From CANHBY01 sp046342195 (GTDB lineage Bacteria > Pseudomonadota > Gammaproteobacteria > Burkholderiales > Burkholderiaceae_C), in the NCBI GenBank assembly GCA_046342195.1, contig JBKDQE010000021.1, positions 3,001 to 67,000 on the forward strand: 64,000 bases of DNA, in the 5' to 3' direction. The translations under genes and the position numbers were made by a program. Below, one piece after another: positions 10,501 through 17,643 of this stretch (positions are counted from its first letter, which is position 1; every line of letters begins with the position of its first letter). The notes below the pieces were generated by a model. That model was not told the origin of the DNA, did not search any database, and worked only from the letters and a program-made list of their open reading frames with translations.

Positions 10501-10553
10501 AGAGCCAAGGCTGCCCAAAACCATAGAATTCTCATTCGCGTGAAAAAATGCAT
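4503..10553 (-). CDS. Giant multidomain redox lipoprotein: galactose-oxidase-like kelch, discoidin, PKD, beta-propeller, di-haem cytochrome, PA14
   Basis: A 2016-residue protein. A lipobox (LALGGC) follows the signal segment. Domains in order, by approximate residue: kelch galactose-oxidase-like 75-425; galactose-oxidase C-terminal (DUF1929-like) 435-530; Ig-like putative 540-615; discoidin-like 625-760 and 770-910; Ig-like putative 915-1000; PKD 1005-1085; YVTN-type beta-propeller 1105-1450; di-haem cytochrome with CASCH at 1491-1495 and 1621-1625; PA14 1725-1865; discoidin 1870-2016. PA14 and discoidin modules usually bind carbohydrate. Cys130 and His472 match galactose oxidase Cys228 and His581, but Tyr272, Tyr495 and His496 appear as Cys173, Asp386 and Asn387, so oxidase chemistry is doubtful. 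ATGs at 10553 and 10535 are both possible starts; neither has a well-spaced ribosome-binding site. Confidence 0.88.
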   Translation of the reverse strand: MHFFTRMRILWFWAALALGGCGSDSDPIESPQSVPPARGASLSRERPADPLPPPVLPLADPSKGEWSGLVSLPIVPAAAAQLPNGKVLFWSSSGKFSVGAGGGTFTSEWDPASGEVTERRVTETGHDMYCAGIIHLSDSSLLVSGGDQSEKTSLYDPGSARWSSGPLLTAPRCHAANTILANGEVLTAGGGYGGASADQYAEVWNSASGWRRLSHLTFELSSNEGGVGLNAAEQHPWMLTAPHGMVLRAGPGPAMHWIDPRGRGKLNWATLRGDDDLTQQGSVALFEVGKALKVGGMAGRQNEPGSRAAYLIDMNTGLSARKLAPMAYPRVNAHSVVLPNGQVMIIGGQTAHRPLSDDLAVLPGELWDPVTERFTTLAPMAVARNDNSVAMLLPDARVLTAGGGLCGSGCGANHPDAQIYTPYYLLNPDGTSAQRPVIKNAPTKASHGTGIQVELDSAVVAFALVRLSAVSHTVNHGQRRIPLRFSVAGEGRYQVDLPSNPSVILPGSYMLFAMNERGVPSVAHMMHINGTEAPQLALIDSQISSVGSPVRLAVEASSPKKGELRFSARGLPEGLSIHPETGLISGLPSHPGQFVSIISVSNSIAATSTQVLWAVQDGGPEEVNFVRLVALSAMDGGPAASIAELNLLDAQGRVMPRGGWTAMASSEETQDPGRAAQALDGDPKTAWYSQYSNVTKQHPHELVIKLGAPRIVTGFKYLPRIDLPEGAIGQWRFDTSRDGVNWHEMGRGHFQDFGSQVSERTVYFNNLSQNQPALQSSTEFGAVASRAVDGNINGDFFKSLSVSHTQADEQGWWQVDLGSEKSLAAIRWWNRTDCCVDRWAKWHVLVSVRDMSDRGLDDLLADTSVWHTKITGIVGPQWTVPARTAGRYVRIQRDRSGPLALAEVQVFGTPVNQPPILAQLPDQNWVLGRQHAVLLSGSDPDGEVLSFSATNLPLGVEINPVSGTISGRPVETGDFAVTVRATDPRGASSSLQVAWSVKPAPVTLALTESPPLRVGQERVFEAGIAAADGLRFQWNFGDGTPPVGPTAATRQTHRFSLAGIYQVEVQALSPSGQVLGLRRHAQAVFERPTDQIPSRSSSLAWEDRPGASSRIWMANPDHHSVTVFDAGTQRREAEIPAGESPRTLAIAPDRRVWVVNQRSDSISVIDPVTLTVVQHIELPRASQPYGLVFAPDGLAAYVVLAATGQLLKLDPGSGATLASVSAGIHARHVAVNHNSTQVFVSRFITSPLPGEATAQVQTRSAAGMMGGELLLIDAEPFQIRQTIVLAHSDETDSEKRGRGVPNYLGPLVISPDGYSAWVPSKQDNIKRGILRDAQALVPNNTIRAISSRINLTTLTEDLAGRVSYPQSGWASDAVFHPSGAYLFVALQTSREIAVTDPVGKVELFRFDTGRAPEGVMVSPDGLQLYVNNFMDRQLAIYDLSPLVNWGEHRVPLLKAISSVASEKLAPEVFWGKQLFYDAKDPRLAGDASLSCASCHMDGAHDGRTWDFTGFGEGLRNTPALRGRGAGQGMLNWTDRFDEIHDFEEQIRTLAGGKGLMSDEAFYSGTRHLPLGDKKAGVSAELDALAAYVASLSQSDPSPHRSAGGALSAEGLKGKTVFLNHCASCHGGPAFGDRSGQGLHNIGTLKSSSGQRLGTVLGGLATPSLRGVWSSAPYLHDGSAPTIEAAVEAHLGLNLLASELASVSAYVQQIGPEEPAAPLTRSAGTGLSAAYFSNLDFSGVPALVRTEAVHADWAQGSPLGGILKGAASVRWTGLIQAPASGVFILQALSDESVRVWVDGQQVIASKKTASKGRDQSPPLRWVAGRPYSMVIEYQNRVASGRIDLRWKPPGASEFVRVPTAQLFPVIRRASANLARGKRVSQSSTDLGGEAHRAVDGQTRGVYAQGSVAQTLRGPQSWWQVDLGSIRHIDAIRLWPRTDCCADRMSDMEVWVSDADMSGRSLSSLLADPSLRRWPVWARWAAPGNPLDVEVSSRGRFVRIVKKLKGPLALAEVEVFGK

Positions 10554-10719
10554 ACCCCTGCCAAAATGATTCAGACAAAAAAAGAGTGACCACCTGCAAA
10601 AAAACTGCTCGCACAAATTAAGCTTGGACTGAGCGTAAAAAAGACCCTGCTGATCTACTAAAACCAGCAAAAAAACCATGGAATCTGGAAACTTTAGAGA
10701 GAGATTGAGGGCAATTAAA

Positions 10720-10734
10720 CCCCCTGATCGGGGG
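10720..10734 (-). terminator. Hairpin downstream of hemW
   Basis: A perfect inverted repeat, CCCCC-GATCA-GGGGG when read on the minus strand, 20 bases after the hemW stop and followed by TTTAATT. The stem is short but GC-only; it could end the rph-rdgB-hemW transcript. Confidence 0.5.
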
Positions 10735-10754
10735 AAAAAATCATGGATGCCAGC

Positions 10755-12035
10755 TCAATCGTTGCCGGGTGAATAAGCCACATCCGCCTCAGGCAAGAAT
10801 AAACTCAGCACATCGTTGAGAAAATTGAAGCCGCGCCCGGTGGGGTAAATCTGGTCACCATCGAAGGCCAGCCAATCACGCTGAACAGCGGCATCAATTG
10901 CCGCTTCAGCCGCCGACCAGGGCAGGCCAGTGCGCTCAGAGAACATGGGGCGAGCAAAGCCATCTTGAAGCCGCAGGGCGTTCATCATAAATTCGAAAGG
11001 TAAATCGGCACGCGCCACTTCAATATCTTGAGAGACAGCATCGCCCAGACGAGCTTGCATCATGTAGGCCTGCGGATCGCGATAGCGCACTTGCCGAATA
11101 ATGCGGCTGGGGTAACTCAATTTGCTATGAGCCCCTGCTCCAATACCCAAATAATCACCAAACTTCCAATAATTCAGGTTGTGAACACAACGATGATTGC
11201 CCCGTGCAAAAGCAGACACTTCATAGCGGGCCAATAAGCTCCTGGATGTACGCTGCACAATGAGGTCAAGCATGTCAGAAGCCAGGTCATCGTCGGGCAA
11301 TTGGGGCGGGTTGTTGGCAAAAGCGGTATTAGGCTCCAGCGTGAGGTGGTAAATTGACAAGTGAGGGGGGCGCAGCGCCAAGGCTTGGGCCAAATCTTGG
11401 TCAAGGTCTTTCAAGGCCTGACCAGGCAGGGCATACATCAAATCAATGTTGAAAGTTTCAAAAAACTCGGCCGCCTCCTGAACAGCAGCCAACGCTTGAT
11501 CCGCGTCATGAACTCTGCCTAGGGCTGCCAAGTGATGATCACTGAAGCTCTGAACCCCCACAGAAAGACGATTCACCCCAGCCTGCCGAAAAGCCTTGAA
11601 GCGTTCTCGTTCGAAAGTTCCGGGGTTGGCTTCGAGGGTGATTTCACAATCAGGCTCCAGCGGCAAAACCGACCGCACATGCCCCAGCAAACGATCGATA
11701 CGGTCGGGCTCGAACAAGCTCGGGGTACCGCCGCCCATAAAAATGCTATGCACCTGCCGGCCCCAGATCAATGGCAAACTGGCCTCAAGGTCAGCCTGCA
11801 ACGCCTGAATATAGTCGTCTTGGGGAAGCCCCCCCCCAACATGGTCAGAACGACGCCCCCACTCGTGGGAGTTGAAGTCACAGTAAGGACACTTTTTAAG
11901 ACACCAAGGAAGGTGAATATAAAGCGACAAGGGTGGCAAAGCCGGTAAGCTGAGGGTTCCCGTGCGCATGTAGCGCATCAAGCGCTGGGCAGCCGTCTCA
12001 AAGACCCGACCACTTTGGGCACGGGCCAGAACCAT
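10755..12035 (-). CDS. hemW: Radical SAM protein HemW (haem chaperone family)
   Basis: A 426-residue radical SAM protein of the HemW/YggW family, related to coproporphyrinogen III dehydrogenase HemN but lacking its activity; known members bind haem and help deliver it. The iron-sulfur motif CLKKCPYC (Cys45, 49, 52) is followed by DFNSHEWG, and a MGGGTPSLF glycine motif binds SAM. The ATG at 12035 lies one base after the rdgB stop (TGACATG), supporting coupled translation; a longer frame to 12056 overlaps rdgB. Pairing of rdgB and hemW is typical for this order. Confidence 0.9.
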   Translation of the reverse strand: MVLARAQSGRVFETAAQRLMRYMRTGTLSLPALPPLSLYIHLPWCLKKCPYCDFNSHEWGRRSDHVGGGLPQDDYIQALQADLEASLPLIWGRQVHSIFMGGGTPSLFEPDRIDRLLGHVRSVLPLEPDCEITLEANPGTFERERFKAFRQAGVNRLSVGVQSFSDHHLAALGRVHDADQALAAVQEAAEFFETFNIDLMYALPGQALKDLDQDLAQALALRPPHLSIYHLTLEPNTAFANNPPQLPDDDLASDMLDLIVQRTSRSLLARYEVSAFARGNHRCVHNLNYWKFGDYLGIGAGAHSKLSYPSRIIRQVRYRDPQAYMMQARLGDAVSQDIEVARADLPFEFMMNALRLQDGFARPMFSERTGLPWSAAEAAIDAAVQRDWLAFDGDQIYPTGRGFNFLNDVLSLFLPEADVAYSPGND

Positions 12036-12036
12036 G

Positions 12037-12639
12037 TCAACCAAACCAGACCTCACGCATCAAGCCGAGCATCTGGGCCATGGCCTGGGCACGATGGCTG
12101 TATTGGTTTTTGACTTCAGGAGCCAACTGGGCCACACTTTGCCCGAGCGAAGGTATCCAGAGGAGTGGGTCATAACCAAACCCGCCCTGTCCGATCGGCT
12201 CGCGCAGAACCTCACCATGCCAACGCCCCAAGGCCACAAGAGGTTCGGGGTCGTCAGCACATCGAACGGCCACCAAGGCACAAACAAAACGGGCTCGCCG
12301 ATGAGATTCACCCATCAAATGCTCAAGCAACAAGCGGTTGTTATGCGGGTCTCCAGCAGGTTGACCCCACAAAGTGGCATACCGTGCTGATTGAACCCCC
12401 GGGCGGCCCCCGAGGGCTTCAACGCACAAACCAGAATCGTCGGCAATGGCTGCGCATCGTGCCCCTGCTGAAGCATGGCGAGCCTTGGCCAAAGCATTTT
12501 CAATGAAGGTGCCAAAGGGCTCCTCGACTTCCGAAATACCCAATGAGCCTTGGGTCATCACATCAAGGCCGAAAGCCGCCAGCAAAGCCTGTAATTCGAC
12601 GAGTTTATGGGCATTATTGGAGGCAAGAACCAGCTTCAT
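12037..12639 (-). CDS. rdgB: XTP/dITP diphosphatase RdgB (HAM1 family)
   Basis: A 200-residue house-cleaning pyrophosphatase that hydrolyses dITP, dXTP and related purine triphosphates in the cytosol to keep them out of DNA. The family start MKLVLASNNAHKLVEL is present, along with the SGLCVEALGGRPGVQSARYA substrate-binding stretch and a C-terminal GFGYDPLLWIP. Length is normal. It sits 12 bases after rph and abuts hemW, forming a compact operon. Confidence 0.95.
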   Translation of the reverse strand: MKLVLASNNAHKLVELQALLAAFGLDVMTQGSLGISEVEEPFGTFIENALAKARHASAGARCAAIADDSGLCVEALGGRPGVQSARYATLWGQPAGDPHNNRLLLEHLMGESHRRARFVCALVAVRCADDPEPLVALGRWHGEVLREPIGQGGFGYDPLLWIPSLGQSVAQLAPEVKNQYSHRAQAMAQMLGLMREVWFG

Positions 12640-12651
12640 AAAACAAGCCTC

Positions 12652-13386
12652 TCAGCTGGCCAAAGCCAAACGCTGGGACACCAAAAGCTCCCGAACCCCC
12701 TTGTCGGCCAGAGTCAACATTTGAGCCATTTGATCCCGGGAGAAAGCCGCCCCCTCAGCAGTACCCTGAACCTCCACAAACCCACCCTGCCCCGTCATGA
12801 CCACGTTCATGTCCGTGTCGCATTCAGAGTCTTCGCTGTAATCAAGATCAAGCAAAGGCATTCCACGCAGCATGCCCACCGAGATCGCCGCCACCTCGGT
12901 GCGAATCGGCGAAGCGGTCAAAACCCCGCGAGCCAGCAACCACGAAACGGCATCGTGTGCGGCCACATAAGCTCCTGTGATGGAGGCTGTACGGGTGCCC
13001 CCATCGGCTTGCAGGACATCACAATCCAGCGAAATCGTGCGCTCGCCCAAGGCAGCCAGATCAAATACGCAGCGCAAAGAGCGCCCAATGAGGCGCTGAA
13101 TTTCCTGAGTGCGCCCGCTTTGTTTGCCGCGGGCCGCTTCACGTTCACTGCGGCTGTGGGTTGATCGAGGCAACATGCCATATTCGGCGGTCACCCAACC
13201 GCTGCCGCTGCCGCGCTGATGGGGCGGAACTTTTTCTTCGACAGATGCTGTACACAATACTTGAGTATCGCCAAAAGACACCATCACCGAGCCTTCGGCA
13301 TGCTTGGTATAACGGCGGATGATTGAAACAGGGCGCAAAGCATCAGCCGCCCGACCATGCTCGCGATGAATTGAAAAAGTACTCAT
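12652..13386 (-). CDS. rph: Ribonuclease PH
   Basis: A 244-residue phosphorolytic 3'-5' exoribonuclease that trims tRNA 3' ends. Characteristic elements are the GSVMVSFGDTQVLCTASVEE block, RGSGWVTAEYGMLPRSTHSR, RIGRSL-type IGRSLRC, and the DCDVLQADGGTRTASITGA active-site segment. Length matches the family. It is first of three closely spaced genes with rdgB and hemW. Confidence 0.96.
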   Translation of the reverse strand: MSTFSIHREHGRAADALRPVSIIRRYTKHAEGSVMVSFGDTQVLCTASVEEKVPPHQRGSGSGWVTAEYGMLPRSTHSRSEREAARGKQSGRTQEIQRLIGRSLRCVFDLAALGERTISLDCDVLQADGGTRTASITGAYVAAHDAVSWLLARGVLTASPIRTEVAAISVGMLRGMPLLDLDYSEDSECDTDMNVVMTGQGGFVEVQGTAEGAAFSRDQMAQMLTLADKGVRELLVSQRLALAS

Positions 13387-13431
13387 TGGAATTTTCGTTG
13401 AACCTCAAAACAGCCCTTAAAAAATCAAGCA

Positions 13432-14349
13432 TCAGGCCTTTTTTTGCACCGACGATCGGCGAATGGCTTCATTAATTTCCTTGATTGAGCGCTCAATCTC
13501 GGCTTCGTCAAGCTCATTTCGCGCGCCTTGCCCCAGCATGCTCGCCTGAATGGTGGAAGCAAAAACTTCTTCCCCCAAAGATCGGGTCGAGATACCCCCA
13601 TTTTCAACATCATCCGAGGCTTCCCATTCAACCGCCAAAACCGAAACGTTGTCGCATTGCGCACCACCTATACGCAAGGCCTGTTCCACCAAATCAGGCA
13701 CGGCCTCTGAGACAACTTTCCGAGTCAACTGCTCAGTAATGAACGTATCGCTGAGATTGCTCCACAGGCCATCGGAACACAACATCAGACGGTCACCGTC
13801 TTTCATGGGCAGCGGCCCGACAGCATCCACCACAGGCCGCCCAGGGCTACCCAAACAGGTGAACAACACATTGCGATTGACTTTTTCCTGGGCCATCGGG
13901 CTGCCCTGACTCAAAGCATTTTGGAGCTCAGAATAAGAATGATCTCGCGTGCGGGTAACGAGTTTGTCGCCACGCACCATATACAAACGCGAATCACCGC
14001 AATGCGCCCAATAGACTGATCGACCTTGAATCAAGCAGGCCACGATCGTTGTGCGTGGGGTATCGATCAGTGCCCTCTGGGTAGCGTAACGCAGTAACTG
14101 ATGGTGGCCTGCCAAAATGGCTTCCTGGAGAAACCGAATCGGATCAGAAAGGCTGGGTTTGCAGTCGCGCTGAAACATGGCCGCCATGGTTTGCAATGCC
14201 AACTGGGAAGCAACCTCTCCTTCCGGATGGCCACCCATGCCATCAGCAAGGGCAAATAAACCAGCATCACGTGTATAACAATAACCAAGGCGATCCTCGT
14301 TTTTCTCACGTCCCCCTTTGCGACTGACTTGATACACGGAAAAGCGCAT
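13432..14349 (-). CDS. PP2C-family serine/threonine protein phosphatase
   Basis: A 305-residue metal-dependent phosphatase. PP2C motifs appear in order: NEDR (Asp19), ADGMGGHPEGE (Asp36-Gly37), HCGDSRLY and CSDGLWSNLSD, the Asp residues of which bind two metal ions. It starts 14 bases after the kinase gene on the same strand, so it is the likely partner that reverses that kinase's phosphorylation. The C-terminal tail is charged and probably disordered. Confidence 0.93.
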   Translation of the reverse strand: MRFSVYQVSRKGGREKNEDRLGYCYTRDAGLFALADGMGGHPEGEVASQLALQTMAAMFQRDCKPSLSDPIRFLQEAILAGHHQLLRYATQRALIDTPRTTIVACLIQGRSVYWAHCGDSRLYMVRGDKLVTRTRDHSYSELQNALSQGSPMAQEKVNRNVLFTCLGSPGRPVVDAVGPLPMKDGDRLMLCSDGLWSNLSDTFITEQLTRKVVSEAVPDLVEQALRIGGAQCDNVSVLAVEWEASDDVENGGISTRSLGEEVFASTIQASMLGQGARNELDEAEIERSIKEINEAIRRSSVQKKA

Positions 14350-14363
14350 GCGATCTCCAGACC

Positions 14364-15335
14364 TCAGGGTTTAGACCCCATGGAGCCCAAGTTTTCCAGT
14401 TGCAATTTCAAGCGCTCACTCAGGCTCAGCTTGGTGTAACGACGTTCAGTTTCACACGCTAATTCCTTTTGCAAAGAAAAAACACTTTGGGGTCGCGAGA
14501 GGGGGTCTAACGACATGCACCATTCAGTCACCTCGATCAGGTTGTCAGAATAAATGTTGCGCAGCCTCGATAAGCTCAAGCCGAGGCGGTCTTTTTCAAG
14601 ACGCTGAGGGGCGTCACTCGGGGGATAACCGTGCATACAGGCGTAAATACACGCCCCGATGGCGTAAATATCTGTCCAAGGACCAAGGCTGCCATCACGG
14701 CGATACATTTCAGGGGCTGCAAAACCAGGGGTGTACATGGGGCGAATAAAATTACCTTCTTTGCTAAGAACCTCGCGCGCTGCGCCAAAATCAAGCAGCA
14801 CCGCTTTATTGTCATTGGTAATAAAAATATTGGCTGGTTTAATGTCAAGGTGCAACATTTTATGCTGATGCACAATCCGCAAGCCGCGCAAAATTTCGTC
14901 AAATAAGGATCGCACCGATGATTCTCTGAACACTTTGTCTTGTTTAAGGTCTCGCGCTGTGACGATAAAATCCTGGAGGGTATCGCCCTGCAGGTAGTTC
15001 ATCACCATGTAAACAGTTTCGTTTTCTCGCAAAAAATTCAAAACCGACACCACACTCGGATGTGAAATTTGTGCGAGAGACCGACCTTCTTCAAAAAAAC
15101 TGCGCAAACCAAGGTGATAAAGAGGCAGTTTTTCAGGCTTGACGCGGGGGGTAAGCTCACCGGGCGAGCGTTCGGCCAGAGAAGATGGCAAGTACTCCTT
15201 CAGGGCGATCAAGCGCCGTTCGGAGTCTTCGGCCAAGTAGACCACCCCAAACCCCCCTGCGGCCAGCTTCTTGATGATCTGGTAACCGCCGACCACGGTG
15301 CCTGGAGGCAACGGAGCTGGCTTTGGTTTTGACAT
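14364..15335 (-). CDS. Hanks-type serine/threonine protein kinase
   Basis: A 323-residue cytosolic kinase. The glycine loop is at 25-31 (AAGGFGV), the ATP lysine is Lys46 (IALKEYLP), the catalytic loop is HLDIKPAN (Asp164, Asn169) and DFG is at 182-184. The residue before the catalytic Asp is Leu rather than Arg, so it is a non-RD type, often less dependent on activation-loop phosphorylation. There is no membrane segment or sensor domain, unlike PknB. It forms a two-gene unit with the PP2C phosphatase and is divergent from yicC. Confidence 0.93.
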   Translation of the reverse strand: MSKPKPAPLPPGTVVGGYQIIKKLAAGGFGVVYLAEDSERRLIALKEYLPSSLAERSPGELTPRVKPEKLPLYHLGLRSFFEEGRSLAQISHPSVVSVLNFLRENETVYMVMNYLQGDTLQDFIVTARDLKQDKVFRESSVRSLFDEILRGLRIVHQHKMLHLDIKPANIFITNDNKAVLLDFGAAREVLSKEGNFIRPMYTPGFAAPEMYRRDGSLGPWTDIYAIGACIYACMHGYPPSDAPQRLEKDRLGLSLSRLRNIYSDNLIEVTEWCMSLDPLSRPQSVFSLQKELACETERRYTKLSLSERLKLQLENLGSMGSKP

Positions 15336-15364
15336 AATGAATAATTTATTGGGTCGAAACGTCC

Positions 15365-16309
15365 ATGCCAGTCTACAGCATGACCGGCTATGCCGGTATT
15401 ACATTCCCTCCTCAAAGTGACGCCTTATCGAGCAGATCTCTCGAAGCAGCTCCAATTAAAACGGGCAGCACGGCTTGCCAGAGCGTGCATGTTGAGCTGC
15501 GCTCAGTCAATAGTCGTTTCCTGGACTTGGTTTTCCGCATTCCAGATGAATGGCGCGGTTTGGAGCCCGCCCTGCGGGATCTCCTCAGCCAATCACTCAA
15601 ACGGGGCAAAGTTGAAGTCCGTCTGAGCACCCGCTCCGAATCTGGCACTGACTGGCCCACCCCATCGATGGATCAACTGATTCGCCTGTCACGACTGGAA
15701 TCCTCAGTGCAGGCATGGCTGCCCAAGGCGAGCGGCCTGTCTGTCCACGAGGCGTTGCTGTGGCTGAAGTCTGGCACGTCTCCAGCCCCCGCCGAAGAAA
15801 TGGTCATGGAAGCAGTCAAACAAGCCATTGCCGGGCTGCTTGAATCCAGAGCCCGCGAAGGCAGCAGGCTCGTCAAGGTTCTGTTAGAGCGGGTTCAGCG
15901 GCTGCGGGCACTGACCGATCAGGCAGAGCCCCTCATTCCGGCGGCCATTGACCGTCAACAGCAAAAATTCCTGGTGCGCTGGCATGAGGCCCTTGATCTC
16001 AGCAGTGCCATGCAAAGCATCGTGCCGGAAGCCCTTCAGGAGCGCGCCATTCATGAAGCAGCGACCTTTGCCATTCGGGTCGATATTGCTGAAGAACTGA
16101 CCCGACTGCGCACTCATCTGGATGAAATCTCCCGCATCCTGAGCCAAGGAGGCGAAGTGGGTAAACGCCTTGATTTCCTCATTCAAGAGCTCTTGCGCGA
16201 AGCCAACACCCTCGCCTCCAAAGCTGCCTCCATCGAATTGACGACAATTTCGTTAGAAATGAAAGTGCTGATTGAACAATTGAAAGAACAGGTTCAAAAT
16301 TTAGAGTAA
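15365..16309 (+). CDS. yicC: YicC/YloC-family endoribonuclease
   Basis: A 314-residue protein of the YicC-like family, recently shown in other bacteria to be an endoribonuclease that acts on small RNAs and mRNAs. The N-terminal SMTGYAG and the VELRSVNSRFLDLVFRIPD block are diagnostic, as is the C-terminal RLDFLIQELLREANTLASKA motif. An insertion of about 20 residues follows the N-terminal motif. It is divergent from the kinase gene, with 29 bases between them. Confidence 0.93.
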   Translation: MPVYSMTGYAGITFPPQSDALSSRSLEAAPIKTGSTACQSVHVELRSVNSRFLDLVFRIPDEWRGLEPALRDLLSQSLKRGKVEVRLSTRSESGTDWPTPSMDQLIRLSRLESSVQAWLPKASGLSVHEALLWLKSGTSPAPAEEMVMEAVKQAIAGLLESRAREGSRLVKVLLERVQRLRALTDQAEPLIPAAIDRQQQKFLVRWHEALDLSSAMQSIVPEALQERAIHEAATFAIRVDIAEELTRLRTHLDEISRILSQGGEVGKRLDFLIQELLREANTLASKAASIELTTISLEMKVLIEQLKEQVQNLE

Positions 16310-16325
16310 ATTGATTTGTTACAAC

Positions 16326-16883
16326 TTACTTGACCCGCTTCAAAGAGGGCCGGCCTGTCCCCCCCGTGCTGCCGCCTCCCGTCCCGGGGCCCTCAGGCCA
16401 TGATGGTGGCTCGTTGTTCAATGATGATGAATCAGAGGGCTCACTGGCTTCAGGCAATTTCACCTTGCTGGCCAAGCGCAACCCTCGCTCCGACGTGATT
16501 TCTGACGCGCCGGCTTTGTGGGGTGTGGAGGCCGATTCATTGATCACTGGCGCAGGAAATGCCATACCTTGCCCATTCTCACGGGCGTAAATCGCGATCA
16601 CGTGGTCAATGGGAACATAGATATCACGCGCCACCCCTGCAAAACGCGCCCTGAATTCAATGGCGTCATTTCCGAGCCGCATCGAAGAGGTTGCATTAAA
16701 GCTGATATTGAGAACAATTTCATTGTTCTGGACATACTCCACAGGAACCTTGACCCCTGGGCCTACAAAGACCGCCAGATAGGGCGTGAAGCCATTGTCT
16801 GTGCACCACTCATGAAGAGCTCTGACCAGATAAGGACGGGTTGAAGTGCCACTGGGCGCTGAAGGCGGAATGCTGATGCTCAT
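16326..16883 (-). CDS. sspB: ClpXP protease specificity-enhancing factor SspB
   Basis: A 185-residue adaptor that tethers ssrA-tagged proteins to ClpXP. The fold signature is RPYLVRALHEWCTDNGFTPY followed by NISFNATSSMRLGN and a flexible Gly/Ser/Pro-rich tail ending in a short basic ClpX-binding peptide (PSLKRVK). It lies directly after sspA. The ATG at 16883 is chosen; a TTG two codons upstream is possible. No strong ribosome-binding site is seen. Confidence 0.93.
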   Translation of the reverse strand: MSISIPPSAPSGTSTRPYLVRALHEWCTDNGFTPYLAVFVGPGVKVPVEYVQNNEIVLNISFNATSSMRLGNDAIEFRARFAGVARDIYVPIDHVIAIYARENGQGMAFPAPVINESASTPHKAGASEITSERGLRLASKVKLPEASEPSDSSSLNNEPPSWPEGPGTGGGSTGGTGRPSLKRVK

Positions 16884-16912
16884 GAGCAATGAAAATAAAC
16901 GATGAAGCTGGA

Positions 16913-17527
16913 TTATTTACGCATAACCTTTTCAGAAGGCGTCAAGGCCTCAATGTACGCTGGGCGCGAAAAGATACGCTCGGCATACTTCAACAAGGGC
17001 ACTGCATTTTTGGACATTTCGATGCCATAGTAGTCTAGGCGCCATAACAAAGGCGCAATGGCCACATCAAGCATCGAAAAATCATCGCCAAGCATGTATT
17101 TATTTTTCAGAAAAATCGGGGCAAGCTGAGTGAGCCGATCCCGGATTTGGGCGCGCGCACGATCAAGCTGCTTCTCATTGCCCTTCGGACCTCCACGACC
17201 CTCCAGAAGGTTCACATGGGCAAACAATTCTTTTTCAAAATTAAACAAGAAAAGTCGAACACGCGCACGCGCTACAGGGTCTCCAGGCATCAGTTGGGGG
17301 TGAGGAAAACGCTCATCGATATACTCATTAATAATGTGCGACTCATAAAGAATGAGATCTCGCTCAACGAGAATAGGCACCTCGTTGTAGGGGTTCATCA
17401 GGACGATGTCTTCGGGCTTGGCAAAGAGATCCACATCGCGAATCTCAAAGTCCATGCCCTTTTCAAACAAAACGAAGCGGCAACGGTGCGAATAAGGGCA
17501 CGTGGTTCCAGAATAAAGCACCATCAT
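16913..17527 (-). CDS. sspA: Stringent starvation protein A (glutathione S-transferase fold)
   Basis: A 204-residue RNA-polymerase-associated protein with a glutathione S-transferase fold. The N-terminal thioredoxin-like half shows SGTTCPYSHRCRFVLFEKGM and NPYNEVPILVERDLILYESHI; the helical half follows. The ATG at 17527 (next to another at 17524) has GGGAG about 10 bases upstream; a longer frame adds an untypical 24 residues. It follows the cytochrome c1 gene, a standard betaproteobacterial order. Confidence 0.94.
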   Translation of the reverse strand: MMVLYSGTTCPYSHRCRFVLFEKGMDFEIRDVDLFAKPEDIVLMNPYNEVPILVERDLILYESHIINEYIDERFPHPQLMPGDPVARARVRLFLFNFEKELFAHVNLLEGRGGPKGNEKQLDRARAQIRDRLTQLAPIFLKNKYMLGDDFSMLDVAIAPLLWRLDYYGIEMSKNAVPLLKYAERIFSRPAYIEALTPSEKVMRK

Positions 17528-17613
17528 GGTGGCAGGCTCCCAATAAGGGTCAACGAGAACAACAAAACCAAGAACAAGGCGGCAAGGCTGAAAAGCCATG
17601 AGACACGCAAAGC

Positions 17614-17634
17614 CTCTGCTGAGTCAGCAGGCAA
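17614..17634 (-). promoter_or_regulatory. Intercistronic hairpin between petC and sspA
   Basis: GCCTGCTGACTCAGCAGAGGC on the minus strand folds around a CTGCTGA/TCAGCAG stem. No T-run follows, so it looks more like an mRNA stability or partial-attenuation hairpin separating bc1 from ssp expression than a terminator. Confidence 0.4.
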
Positions 17635-17643
17635 GCAAAGCCG

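Noticed and set aside
4503..10553. Calling the giant lipoprotein a galactose oxidase
   Set aside because: Three of the five catalytic positions appear replaced, and most of the protein consists of other modules.
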